Shown one piece after another: positions 44,889-52,867 of a stretch of 64,000 bases of DNA. The notes under the pieces are model-generated. The model made no database searches, was not told the origin of the DNA, and worked only from the letters and a program-made list of their open reading frames with translations. Both the position numbers and the translations under genes were made by a program. This stretch comes from Asanoa ishikariensis. Its GTDB lineage: Bacteria; Actinomycetota; Actinomycetes; Mycobacteriales; Micromonosporaceae. Location of the stretch: NCBI RefSeq assembly GCF_900107455.1, contig NZ_FNQB01000001.1, forward strand, positions 2,959,954 to 3,023,953. Reading direction: 5' to 3'. Numbering within the stretch: the stretch's first letter is position 1; the number at the start of each line of letters is the position of its first letter.

Positions 44889-46292
44889 TCACCTCACCAG
44901 GATTTGGGCGGCTACCAGCACGAAGAGCACGTCGGGGCCGCGGACGACCTGCCGGATCAGGTCGACCGGGATGTTGCCCATCGGGGTCTCGCCCACCGAA
45001 CCGCCGTAGACCATCGGGCCTCGGGTCGCCGCGCGGTAGACCGTGGCGGTTACCCCGACCACGAGCAGCACGGCTAGCCAGGGCGGTCCGGCGCCGACCG
45101 CCGGCACCGTCGCGAGCCACCACAGGGTTGCGGCCAGCGCGGGTACGACGAGATGGATGAGCTTCAGCTCGGCGTCGCTGCCGCCCAGTGCCCGCCGCAG
45201 GCCGGCCGAGCGGGAGATGCCGCGCAGGCCGCCGGCGAACCGGTCCGCGGCCAGATAGGCGGCGATCACCTGCACCGCGCCGGCGACCGCGGGCAGCGCG
45301 ACCGCGACGGCGTACACGGCGAGCACCAGCACCGCCCACCAGGCGAGCGAGGCGCGGGTGCGGCCCACCCGGCGGAGGTCCGCCTGCAAGAGCACCCACC
45401 AGCGTGGCCCAGGCCAGAAGCGGCGGCTGCGCACCCGGCCGACCGCGCGCCACCGCTGGTTCTCCACCACGGCGGCGAGCATCGACGGGTCGAGCAGCAG
45501 GATCGCGGACGACGCCGCCGAGGCGAAGCGCGCGCCGGTGGACAGCGAGGCCCGGTCGATCCGGGGCAGGGCCCGCACCGCCAGCACCAGCAGCACCACG
45601 GCCGGGAGTACGCCGGCGAGCGCGACCGCGGGAAGGATGGACGTCCCGGGTGCCGCGGGCGCCCGATTCCACAGCCCGTGTGCCAGCACCACCCCCAGGA
45701 CCAGCAGGCCGCCGAAGCCGGACAGCACCCTCGCGGGCCAACGGCGACCGACAACCGCCTGCGCGGCGACCGTGCCCGCCGCGAACGTGGTGCCCCAGGC
45801 GAGCCCCGCCAGCGCGGCCCACACGTAACCACCGGACCGGCCAACAGCGGCGGAGGCCGCGCCGAGCACCGCGGCACCCAATGAACCCGCCAGCGCCAGC
45901 CCGGCGAACCGCGGCGCCAGCAGCGCCCGCCGGGACAGCGGCGTGCTGGCCAGCCAGCTCTGCACGGCCGGGCCGACCTGGAGCGGGCCGACCGTGGTCA
46001 GGCCCTGCCAGACGAAACCGGCCAGGGCGATCCCGGCGCCGACGCCGATCCAGTAGCGGGCGCCCGGGTCGGACGGCGCGGCCGCCACCTGGCGGTGCAG
46101 GAAGTCGCCGGCCGAGTCGACGGCGGCCCAGCCGTAGATCGCGATCAGGAAGGCGATCATGTAGAGGTCGGTGAGCAGGTCGCCGATCGACCGGTCGCGG
46201 TGCTTGCGGCGGGCTCGGCGCAGCCGCGCCTTCAGCTCGCCGGATCGTGGTGGCGCCGCTCCGGGCGGGGGCACCAGGGCGGTCGTCGTCAC
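44889..46292 (-). CDS. DUF6297 family membrane protein, ABC permease-like
   Basis: 467 residues with about 10 hydrophobic segments; a basic N-terminal region (RLRRARRKHRDRSIGDLLTD) precedes them. DUF6297 proteins are encoded beside small ABC ATPases, as here, and probably form the membrane half. It overlaps the ATPase stop by ATGA. The substrate is unknown; in this operon it may move or insert the modified product. Confidence 0.8.
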   Translation of the reverse strand: MTTTALVPPPGAAPPRSGELKARLRRARRKHRDRSIGDLLTDLYMIAFLIAIYGWAAVDSAGDFLHRQVAAAPSDPGARYWIGVGAGIALAGFVWQGLTTVGPLQVGPAVQSWLASTPLSRRALLAPRFAGLALAGSLGAAVLGAASAAVGRSGGYVWAALAGLAWGTTFAAGTVAAQAVVGRRWPARVLSGFGGLLVLGVVLAHGLWNRAPAAPGTSILPAVALAGVLPAVVLLVLAVRALPRIDRASLSTGARFASAASSAILLLDPSMLAAVVENQRWRAVGRVRSRRFWPGPRWWVLLQADLRRVGRTRASLAWWAVLVLAVYAVAVALPAVAGAVQVIAAYLAADRFAGGLRGISRSAGLRRALGGSDAELKLIHLVVPALAATLWWLATVPAVGAGPPWLAVLLVVGVTATVYRAATRGPMVYGGSVGETPMGNIPVDLIRQVVRGPDVLFVLVAAQILVR

Positions 46293-46906
46293 CCGCTGAT
46301 GCCGATCCGGACGTCGGCGACCGCGTCGATCAACTCCGCGTCGTGGGACGCCATCAGCACCGCCGTGCCGGCCGCCTTCTCCCGCAGCAGACGGTCGGTC
46401 AGCCAGGCCCGGCCGGCGACGTCGAGGCGCTGCTCCGGCTCGTCCAGGATCAGCACCTTTCGCGGCCTGACCAGGCAGGACGCCAGGGCCAGCCGGCGCC
46501 GCTGGCCGCTCGACAGGGTGATCGGAAGCTGGTCGCGGGCGCCTTCCAGGCCGAGCTCACCGAGCACCTCGTCGACCGGGTCGCCGCCGTCGCCGTGCGC
46601 GTACGCGAGCAGGGCCAGGTGCTCGTAGACCGACAGGTCCGGGAAGAAGTCGATGTCGTCCAGCGCCGCCGCCATGATCGAACGAGCCCACGCGTCGGTC
46701 TCGTAGATCCGCTTGGAGCCGATCCGCACCACGCCCTCGTCCGGGCGGTCGGCGCCGATCACGCAGCGCAGCAGTGTCGTCTTGCCGGAGCCGTTGGCGC
46801 CCAGCACGACGCCCACCTGACCAGGCTTGACGACGAAGCTGAGCGCGTCGAGCACGACGAGGTTGCCGAAGCGGCGGGTCAGGCCTTCGACCGTAAGCGC
46901 GTCCAC
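46289..46906 (-). CDS. ABC transporter ATPase subunit
   Basis: 205 residues. Walker A GANGSGKTT, signature LSSGQRRRLALA (Ser for the first Gly), Walker B VLILDEPEQRLD, switch MASHDAELI. Partner of the DUF6297 protein encoded next. The ATG at 46906 overlaps the end of the upstream gene by 28 bases. Confidence 0.92.
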   Translation of the reverse strand: MDALTVEGLTRRFGNLVVLDALSFVVKPGQVGVVLGANGSGKTTLLRCVIGADRPDEGVVRIGSKRIYETDAWARSIMAAALDDIDFFPDLSVYEHLALLAYAHGDGGDPVDEVLGELGLEGARDQLPITLSSGQRRRLALASCLVRPRKVLILDEPEQRLDVAGRAWLTDRLLREKAAGTAVLMASHDAELIDAVADVRIGISG

Positions 46907-47319
46907 AGCCGTCCACTCTCCCAGAGTGGATCAAATCGCCGGCGCCGGGCCCATCCGGACAGCCGGCCGCGGGGGATCGGGGCGCTCTGGCCGTCGTACC
47001 GCCAGGCCGCTTCCCGGGCCGCTAGCTCGGCGGCGGCCGTGCCGGTGAGCGGGGCCAGCGATCGGGCCAGGTCCCACCCGTCACGCAGCGAGCCGTTGGT
47101 GGGCCGCCGCTCCGCCCAGGTGGTGAACACCACCCGCCACCGGTCGTCGTGCGCGGCCGCGAGCATCGGCCACGCCCGCGCGACGTCGCCGGCCCGCTTG
47201 CGCAGCAGCGCGTCCCGGGCCACGCCGACGAGCCGGGCGTCGAATCCCGGGGGTACGGGTGCCCCCGAGGTCAGAGTGGCGACCAGCGCCGCCTGGCGGG
47301 CCGCGAGGTCGCCGGTCAC
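46879..47319 (-). CDS. SCO6045-like partner protein of DUF692
   Basis: 146 residues. GTG 47319 overlaps the DUF692 stop (GTGA). Helical protein with LAARQAALVATLTSGAPVPP at the start and RYDGQSAPIPRGRLSGWARR near the end. It resembles the SCO6045-type proteins that sit next to DUF692 genes in actinobacteria (recalled, not searched). By position it is comparable to MbnC or DUF2063 partners of other multinuclear iron oxidases, which bind the peptide substrate. Confidence 0.75.
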   Translation of the reverse strand: MTGDLAARQAALVATLTSGAPVPPGFDARLVGVARDALLRKRAGDVARAWPMLAAAHDDRWRVVFTTWAERRPTNGSLRDGWDLARSLAPLTGTAAAELAAREAAWRYDGQSAPIPRGRLSGWARRRRFDPLWESGRLWTRLRSKA

Positions 47320-48131
47320 GTGACCGCCGGATAGCCGGACGCGGCCGCGATCGCGTCGAGCTCGGCCCGCAGGGTGTCGGCGGCCGGGTACGCGCCGTCG
47401 CGCTCCAGCAGCAGCGCCGGTGGCCGCCGCCGGGCGCACAGCTCGGCGACCAGGGCCAACACCGGTTCGGGCACGGCGTGGGTGTGCGTGTCGTGGTAGA
47501 TGCCGCCGGCCTCGGCGCCCCCGGCGACGTGGCAGTAGGCGATCCGGTCGAGCGGCAGCGCGTCGAGCAGGGCGAGCGGGTCCGTGCCCCGGTTGCGGGC
47601 GTTGGCGTAGACGTTGGCGATGTCGAGCAGCAGCAACGCCCCGGTGCGGTCCAGGATCTCGGTCAGGAACTGCGCCTCGGTCAGCTCGTCGTCGGGCCAG
47701 TCGAAGATCGCCGCGATCGGCTCCAGGGCGATGGTGACGGGCAGTTCGGCCAGTGTACGCCTGACGTTGGCGACCACCGCGTCGACGGCCTCGCGGGTGC
47801 GGGGCAACGGCAGGAGGTGCCCGGCCTCGACCCCGCCCGCGCGTACGAACGCGATGTGCTCGCTGACCAGCGGAGCCTCGAGCCGCTCGGCGACCGAGGC
47901 CAGGTGGGTGACCCGGGCCGGGTCGACCGGCTCGGCGCCTCCGAGGGAGAGCTTGACCCCGTGCGGCACCACCGCGACGCCCCTGGCCCGCAGGTCCGCC
48001 AGGCCCTGCGGCACCGGCCCGTGGTCGTGCACCGACTCGGCGACCACCTCGACGAACCGCAGGCCGGGCAGCTCGGCGACGAACCCGGAGATCTCCGGCC
48101 GCCAGCCGATCCCCACGCCGTAGTCGGTCAC
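47316..48131 (-). CDS. DUF692 multinuclear non-heme iron oxidase homologue (MbnB/TglH/BufB family)
   Basis: 271 residues from GTG 48131 (GTGA overlap with the upstream stop). TIM-barrel with the family's metal-ligand motifs: LVSEHIAF, TIALEPIAAIF, LLLLDIANVYANARN, AYCHVAGG and YHDTHTHAVPEP. Characterised relatives oxidise cysteines in peptides, as in methanobactin and TglH chemistry, with help from a partner protein. Neighbours are two membrane proteins with Cys/Gly tails, a likely partner, and an ABC pair, so tail cysteines are the inferred substrate. Confidence 0.9.
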   Translation of the reverse strand: MTDYGVGIGWRPEISGFVAELPGLRFVEVVAESVHDHGPVPQGLADLRARGVAVVPHGVKLSLGGAEPVDPARVTHLASVAERLEAPLVSEHIAFVRAGGVEAGHLLPLPRTREAVDAVVANVRRTLAELPVTIALEPIAAIFDWPDDELTEAQFLTEILDRTGALLLLDIANVYANARNRGTDPLALLDALPLDRIAYCHVAGGAEAGGIYHDTHTHAVPEPVLALVAELCARRRPPALLLERDGAYPAADTLRAELDAIAAASGYPAVT

Positions 48132-49009
48132 GAGCCACCACCTCCGCCGCCGCAACCCCCGCCACCACCGCTGCTGGAACCGGACCCGTAATCGCCGCAG
48201 CTCGCGGTGCCGAAGCCGACGGCCCCGATTGGTCCGATCGCCGTCTCGAGCCCTATCCGGCTCACCCCCTTGTCGGCGGCGAGCTTCGGGTCCACCTGGG
48301 ACAGCGACCGCTTACCGAACAGCGCGATGCCCATCGCCGCGGCCGACGCGTCGTACGTCCGGTAGCTCGGCGAGTTCAGGGGCTCCAGGTGGTGGTGCCG
48401 CGACCGCAGTTCATCCAGCGTCCGCCGACCGGCACGGGTCGACGTCGGCGCCCGGTTGAGGCTCCAGACGAGCCAGTAGACCAGGGCCAGGCTGATCACG
48501 ACCACCCAGGCGAACGGCCGGCCGGCGTCATGCGCGCGCGAGATGTGCACGGCACCGACCACGAGGACGGGAAGGACCAGCAGCGCGGCGAGCCGGTAGA
48601 GCCGGCGCCGGCGGGTGGACGGCAGCAGCCCGGTGCTCTCCAGGCCGCGGCGGAGCTCGACGAGCGCCCGGGCCACCCACGCGTGCCCGATCAGGTCCCG
48701 GACGCGCCGATGCATGCCGGCGGCGTCGTAGAGCGCGTTGTCCAGCGGCGTCGAACCGATGGGCAGCGGGCTGGCCTGGGCCAACGAGCCGTCCGGTCGG
48801 GTGCCGATCGCGCCGGCCCGGCGCAGGCCGCCCAGCGCGGCGAACATCGCCAGCTTGGGCCCGCCGTTGAGGTACGCGGCCTCCTGCGGGCCGATCCGCT
48901 CGTGGTGCGCCTCGCTGAGCGGACCGCGCGAGATCCAGTGACGGGCGAGGGCAGTGGACCCGATCGCGACGACCCCCAACGCCAGGTAGAGCGCGATGAA
49001 CGAGGTCAT
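48128..49009 (-). CDS. TIGR04222-type membrane protein with Gly/Cys tail (second copy)
   Basis: 293 residues from ATG 49009, which makes an ATGA overlap with the preceding paralogue. N-terminal membrane helix (FIALYLALGVVAIGSTA), a soluble segment with AYLNGGPKLAMFAALGGLRR, two central helices (LAALLVLPVLVVGAV, FAWVVVISLALVYWLVW), then YDASAAAMGIALFG and a tail: TASCGDY and GGGGGCGGGGGG with two Cys. The tail is the probable site of modification by the DUF692 enzyme encoded next. Confidence 0.87.
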   Translation of the reverse strand: MTSFIALYLALGVVAIGSTALARHWISRGPLSEAHHERIGPQEAAYLNGGPKLAMFAALGGLRRAGAIGTRPDGSLAQASPLPIGSTPLDNALYDAAGMHRRVRDLIGHAWVARALVELRRGLESTGLLPSTRRRRLYRLAALLVLPVLVVGAVHISRAHDAGRPFAWVVVISLALVYWLVWSLNRAPTSTRAGRRTLDELRSRHHHLEPLNSPSYRTYDASAAAMGIALFGKRSLSQVDPKLAADKGVSRIGLETAIGPIGAVGFGTASCGDYGSGSSSGGGGGCGGGGGGS

Positions 49010-49929
49010 CCGCCGCACCCGCCTCCGCCACCGCAGCCGCCGCCACCCCCGCAGGAACTGCCACCGGAGCTGCCGCTGCCACAGGAGCTGCTGGAACCGC
49101 AGGACGAGCCGACGTCACTCGACGGTCCGCCGCTGGTCGCCCGGTTGATGTCGGCCTCGGCGGCGAACGCCGGGTCGAGCAGGAACAGCGTGGACGCGCC
49201 GAACAGCGCGACACCCATCGCCGCCGCGCCCGCGCCGTAGGTCGCGTAGCTCGGTGCTTGCCCGGGTGCCAGGTGGTGGTGCGTGCCACGCAGGCCGGTC
49301 AGCGCCCGCTTGCCCGCCTTGGTGCGTTGCGGCGCGCGGGTCAGGCTGACCAGCATCCAGATCGCGGAGAGGACGACGAGCAGGATCAGGAACCCGACCG
49401 GACGGTCGTTGCTGAGGCCGTCGGAGATCCGCGCGACACCGAGCAGGACCACCGGCAACAGCACCAGGGCGGCCAGCCGGGACGCCCGGCGCTGCCCTCG
49501 GGACGGGAGCAGCCCACCCCGTTCGAGGCTGCCCCGGATGTCTTCGAGCGCGCTCGACACCCACGGGTCGCTGGTCAACTGTCGGGTGCGCAGCCGCTTG
49601 CCGGCCGCGTTGTAGACCGCGGTGTCCAGCGGCGACGACCCCGCCGGCAGCGGGCCCGTCGGTAGCAGCGTGCGGTCGGGATTGGCCCCGATCGCACCGC
49701 CACGACGCAGGCCACCCAGCGCGGTGTACGCGGCCAGCAGCGCCCCGCCGTTGAGGAAGGCGGCCTGTTCCGGAAGAAGGCTCGGGAAGCCGGGGCCGGA
49801 GGGCCCGCGGGAGAGCGCGGAGCGGATGATCGCGGTGGCGATGATCGCGGCCACCACCAGCGCCAGGTAGATGCCGAGGAAGGTGGGGCCGGCGATCCCC
49901 CAGGTGTCGCCGGAAGCTGCCAGTGTCAT
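49006..49929 (-). CDS. TIGR04222-type membrane protein with Gly/Cys tail (first copy)
   Basis: 307 residues, first gene of the operon. Same plan as its neighbour: membrane helix (FLGIYLALVVAAIIATAII), AFLNGGALLAAYTALGGLRR, two central helices, then AAMGVALFGASTLF and a tail with five Cys (SSCGSSSSCG, SSCGGGGGCGGGGGCGG). ATG 49929 has GGGGAG at good spacing. The paralogues share core motifs but differ in tail Cys number. Function unknown; probably a substrate or display scaffold. Confidence 0.87.
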   Translation of the reverse strand: MTLAASGDTWGIAGPTFLGIYLALVVAAIIATAIIRSALSRGPSGPGFPSLLPEQAAFLNGGALLAAYTALGGLRRGGAIGANPDRTLLPTGPLPAGSSPLDTAVYNAAGKRLRTRQLTSDPWVSSALEDIRGSLERGGLLPSRGQRRASRLAALVLLPVVLLGVARISDGLSNDRPVGFLILLVVLSAIWMLVSLTRAPQRTKAGKRALTGLRGTHHHLAPGQAPSYATYGAGAAAMGVALFGASTLFLLDPAFAAEADINRATSGGPSSDVGSSCGSSSSCGSGSSGGSSCGGGGGCGGGGGCGG

Positions 49930-50035
49930 CGCGGGCTCCCCGTGTCTCGCCGGACCTTGTGTGCCCATTGTGGAGTCACCGCGCCACTGCGCATAAGGCC
50001 ACGCGCGGGCGGTTGAGGTAACGGCGAGGTAACTG

Positions 50036-50623
50036 CTAGTCGATCGAGCGGGTGGCGCGGCGGACCGCCTCTTCGACCAGGTCGAGCACCCGGCCGAGGT
50101 CGCCGGCCGGGCGGCCCATCGCCAGGTGCAGGACCAGGCCGTCGTACGCGAGCTCCAGGAACTGGGCCAGGACGTCGAGCTCGACGTCGTCGCGGAGCAC
50201 ACCGGCGGCGCGCTGCCGGGCCAGCCGGTCGCGGGTGGCCTCGGCGATGGCCGCCGAGTGCACCGCCCAGCGCTTGGCGAACTCCGGGTCGGTGCGCAGC
50301 CGGCGGGAGACCTCGAGCTGGCTGCCGAGCCAGCCGGTGGTGTCCGGCGAGGCGGCCTGGTCGAGCAGGTCGCGCATCACCTGAACGAGGCCGTTGCGGG
50401 CGACGGTCTCGACCATCGCGGCCGCGTCGTCCTCGGCCACGGCGAGGAACAGCGAGTCCTTGTCACGGAAATGGTGGAAGATCGCACCCCGGGACAGCCC
50501 GGTTTCCTCTTCGAGGCGGCGAACCGTGGCACCCTCGTAGCCGTAGCGCGCGAAAGCCGCACGCGCCGCGGCCAGGATCTCCTGGCGGCGGGCGTCGAGC
50601 TGGTTCTGGCTCACGCGGGGCAC
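50036..50623 (-). CDS. AcnR-like TetR repressor
   Basis: 195 residues, GTG start. YEGATVRRLEEETGLSRGAI and FHHFRDKDSLFLAVAEDDA, then RNGLVQVMRDLLDQ match AcnR, the repressor of aconitase in Corynebacterium, much better than generic TetR. The aconitase gene is not in this window next to it, so it either acts in trans or the gene order differs. A second in-frame GTG is at 50614. Confidence 0.8.
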   Translation of the reverse strand: MPRVSQNQLDARRQEILAAARAAFARYGYEGATVRRLEEETGLSRGAIFHHFRDKDSLFLAVAEDDAAAMVETVARNGLVQVMRDLLDQAASPDTTGWLGSQLEVSRRLRTDPEFAKRWAVHSAAIAEATRDRLARQRAAGVLRDDVELDVLAQFLELAYDGLVLHLAMGRPAGDLGRVLDLVEEAVRRATRSID

Positions 50624-50679
50624 GTGTCGATCGTGTCAGGTGACCCTCGGTCTTGCAATCCGTACGTACGGCTTGCGTG

Positions 50680-51474
50680 TCACGGGCGTGGCCCGACCAG
50701 CAGCGCCTGGGCACCCTGGCCCAGCGCGCCACCGTCGTCGTAGAGCAGTGTGGTGGCCAGCCCGGTGCCGCCCTCGGACAGGGTGGTGCGGGCCCGCACG
50801 CAGATCCACTCGCCGAGCGGCGGCCGGTGCAGGTGCAGGGTCAGGTCGGTGTTGATGAACCACCAGGTCGCCATGTCGAGCACCCGGCTGAGCCCGTTGC
50901 CGGAGTCGGCGATCGCGACCAGCCGTTGCATGGGCGACATCACCTCGCCGGCGACCAGCGGCACCCGGGGCCGCGCCCAGACCAGCGCCGGCCCGGGCTT
51001 CTCGAAGTGCCCGGAGATGAACCGCCACTCGACCGCACCGAGATAGCCGGTCTGCCAGGCCGGGTCACCGAAGATGCTCGCCGCGGCCGGCCGCATCGGC
51101 GCCGGCTCGGCGCGCGGCTGGGCCGGTCGGGGCAGGTCGAGCGGCGTCCGGCGGATCCGCCAGCCGCGCGCGGTGAGCACGGTCCGGCCGCCGGCCGCGG
51201 CGGACGCCTCGACCAGCTCGACCGACCGGCCGGGACGGACGACGGCGGCGGTGACGGTCAGCTCCTCGACCGGCACCGCACCGAGGATCTCGACCGTCAG
51301 CCGGGCCAGGTGCGGCTCACCGGTCACGGTGCTGGGCAGCCCCTCGATGGCGCGGGCCAGCAGCGCCGACGGCGGGCCGGCGTGCTGCAGGCCGGCACCC
51401 CAGGGTCCCTGGGTGCGTGCGGTCGACTCGAACCGGGACGGGTCGCCGGTCGGGCGGTAGAAGGCGTCCTCCAC
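50680..51474 (-). CDS. Acyl-CoA thioesterase family protein (double hotdog)
   Basis: 264 residues, GTG start. The pattern GPWGAGLQHAGPPSALLARA at the N-terminus, the central VEWRFISGHFEKPGPALVWA and the C-terminal WWFINTDLTLHLHRPPLGEW with RARTTLSEGGTGLATTLLYD define the thioesterase-like superfamily with two hotdog halves. It hydrolyses acyl-CoA; chain preference unknown. Divergent from the nitrilase, 29 bases apart. Confidence 0.87.
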   Translation of the reverse strand: MEDAFYRPTGDPSRFESTARTQGPWGAGLQHAGPPSALLARAIEGLPSTVTGEPHLARLTVEILGAVPVEELTVTAAVVRPGRSVELVEASAAAGGRTVLTARGWRIRRTPLDLPRPAQPRAEPAPMRPAAASIFGDPAWQTGYLGAVEWRFISGHFEKPGPALVWARPRVPLVAGEVMSPMQRLVAIADSGNGLSRVLDMATWWFINTDLTLHLHRPPLGEWICVRARTTLSEGGTGLATTLLYDDGGALGQGAQALLVGPRP

Positions 51475-51503
51475 AAGAACGATTCTCGTCGTACGATGCC
51501 GCC

Positions 51504-52355
51504 GTGGACACCCCGCCGGCGACTCCGTTGACGGTCGCCGCGGTCCAGGCGACGCCGGTGCCGGGCGAGCTCGCCCACAACGCCTCGGTCGGTGCGCGCC
51601 TCGTGGGGCAGGCTGCCGACGCCGGCGCCCGGCTGGTCGTCCTGCCGGAGCTCTTCCTCTGCGCGTACCACCCGCCGACCCTGCACGCCGATCCGCGCGC
51701 GACCGACCTGCCGGCCGCCGCCACCGGGGAGATCGACGACGGCCGGCTCGACGCGTTGCGCGGTGCCGCGCGGGACCACGGGGTCGTTGTCGTCGTCGGC
51801 GCCTCGGTGCGCCACGCGGACGGCCGCCGGGCGTGCTCGGCCCTGGTCGTCGACGGTGCCGGCGATGCCGTCGCCGCGTACGACAAGCAGCTTCTCTGGG
51901 GTCCGGAGGAGAACGCCCTGTTCACCCCGGGCACGACGGGCGCCACGCTGCTGGTCGACGGCTGGCGGCTGGGCCTGGGCATCTGTTACGACGGCTGTTT
52001 CCCCGAGCACGGCCGGGCGGCCGCCGACGACGGCGCGCACGGCTACCTCGCGCCGAGCGGCTACGTGGTCGGCTCGGCGCACCGGCGCGACGTCTACTAC
52101 GCCGCCCGCGCCCTGGACAACACGATGTACGTCGTGTTCGCCAACTCCGTGGGCGGCGATGCCGACTGGTCGTTCAACGGCGGCGCGGCCGTCTACGACC
52201 CGGAGGGCCGGCCCGTGGTGCGGGCCGCCGACGAGGGCGAGGCGGTCGTCGTCGCGACCCTCGACCCGACCGAGCTGGCCCGGGTGCGGGCCGCTCACAC
52301 GATGCTGCGTGACCGCCGTGAGCTGGGCGGACGCCGCATCCTCACGGCCCGCTGA
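51504..52355 (+). CDS. Carbon-nitrogen hydrolase (nitrilase superfamily)
   Basis: 283 residues. The triad is visible: Glu in VLPELFLCAY, Lys in AAYDKQLLW and Cys in GLGICYDGCFPEH. An extra Glu in GPEENALFTPG is also conserved. Amidase or omega-amidase type is likely. GTG 51504 is preceded by TACGAT and 6 bases, so leaderless. Confidence 0.92.
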   Translation: MDTPPATPLTVAAVQATPVPGELAHNASVGARLVGQAADAGARLVVLPELFLCAYHPPTLHADPRATDLPAAATGEIDDGRLDALRGAARDHGVVVVVGASVRHADGRRACSALVVDGAGDAVAAYDKQLLWGPEENALFTPGTTGATLLVDGWRLGLGICYDGCFPEHGRAAADDGAHGYLAPSGYVVGSAHRRDVYYAARALDNTMYVVFANSVGGDADWSFNGGAAVYDPEGRPVVRAADEGEAVVVATLDPTELARVRAAHTMLRDRRELGGRRILTAR

Positions 52356-52388
52356 GGGCTTCTTTCACCAACCTGTGACCGGCACCAC

Positions 52389-52439
52389 TTGACATCCTGG
52401 GTTCGTCGGTTGCATGGTTAGTTACATGAGTAACGAACC
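52389..52439 (+). promoter_or_regulatory. Promoter and operator of the GntR-ABC operon
   Basis: TTGACA (52389-52394) is a perfect -35; CATGGT (52413-52418, 18-base spacer) is the best -10. A near-perfect palindrome, GGTTAGTTAC-ATGA-GTAACGAACC (52416-52439, one mismatch), overlaps the -10 and start region, fitting autorepression by the GntR protein. Confidence 0.75.
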
Positions 52440-52507
52440 GACGAGCCAGGTTGCTGAGAGTCCTCAGCCGGCGCGAGGCTGCCGCCTCGCACCGCCTTCC
52501 GGTCACG

Positions 52508-52867
52508 ATGGATGACGACCGGCCGATCTTCGTCCAGATCGCGGAGCTGATCGAGAACTCGGTCATCGACGGGACGCTCGCGGAGGAGACCCAGGTGCCG
52601 TCCACCAATGAGCTGGCGGCGTTCCACCGGATCAATCCGGCGACCGCCGCCAAGGGAATCAACCGCCTGGTCGATGACGGAATCCTTTACAAACGCCGGG
52701 GGATCGGAATGTTCGTGGCAACGGGGGCCCGCGAAACGCTCCGGGAGCGTCGCCGGCTCGACTTCGCGGCGCAGTACGTGCGCCCGCTCGTCGACGAGGC
52801 CCGCAAGTTGGGCATCGGCACCGAAGAGCTCAAGAAACTGATCGAGACCTGGGAGGAACAGCGATGA
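52508..52867 (+). CDS. YtrA-type GntR repressor
   Basis: 119 residues. RPIFVQIAELIENSVIDGTL, QVPSTNELAAFHRINPATAA and DDGILYKRRGIGMFVATGA form the GntR winged helix; the short helical tail is YtrA-like. ATG 52508 has no clear ribosome-binding site. A 29-codon frame from ATG 52426 runs into it, stopping 7 bases after its A, so coupled translation is possible. The stop overlaps the ATPase gene (ATGA). Confidence 0.88.
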   Translation: MDDDRPIFVQIAELIENSVIDGTLAEETQVPSTNELAAFHRINPATAAKGINRLVDDGILYKRRGIGMFVATGARETLRERRRLDFAAQYVRPLVDEARKLGIGTEELKKLIETWEEQR

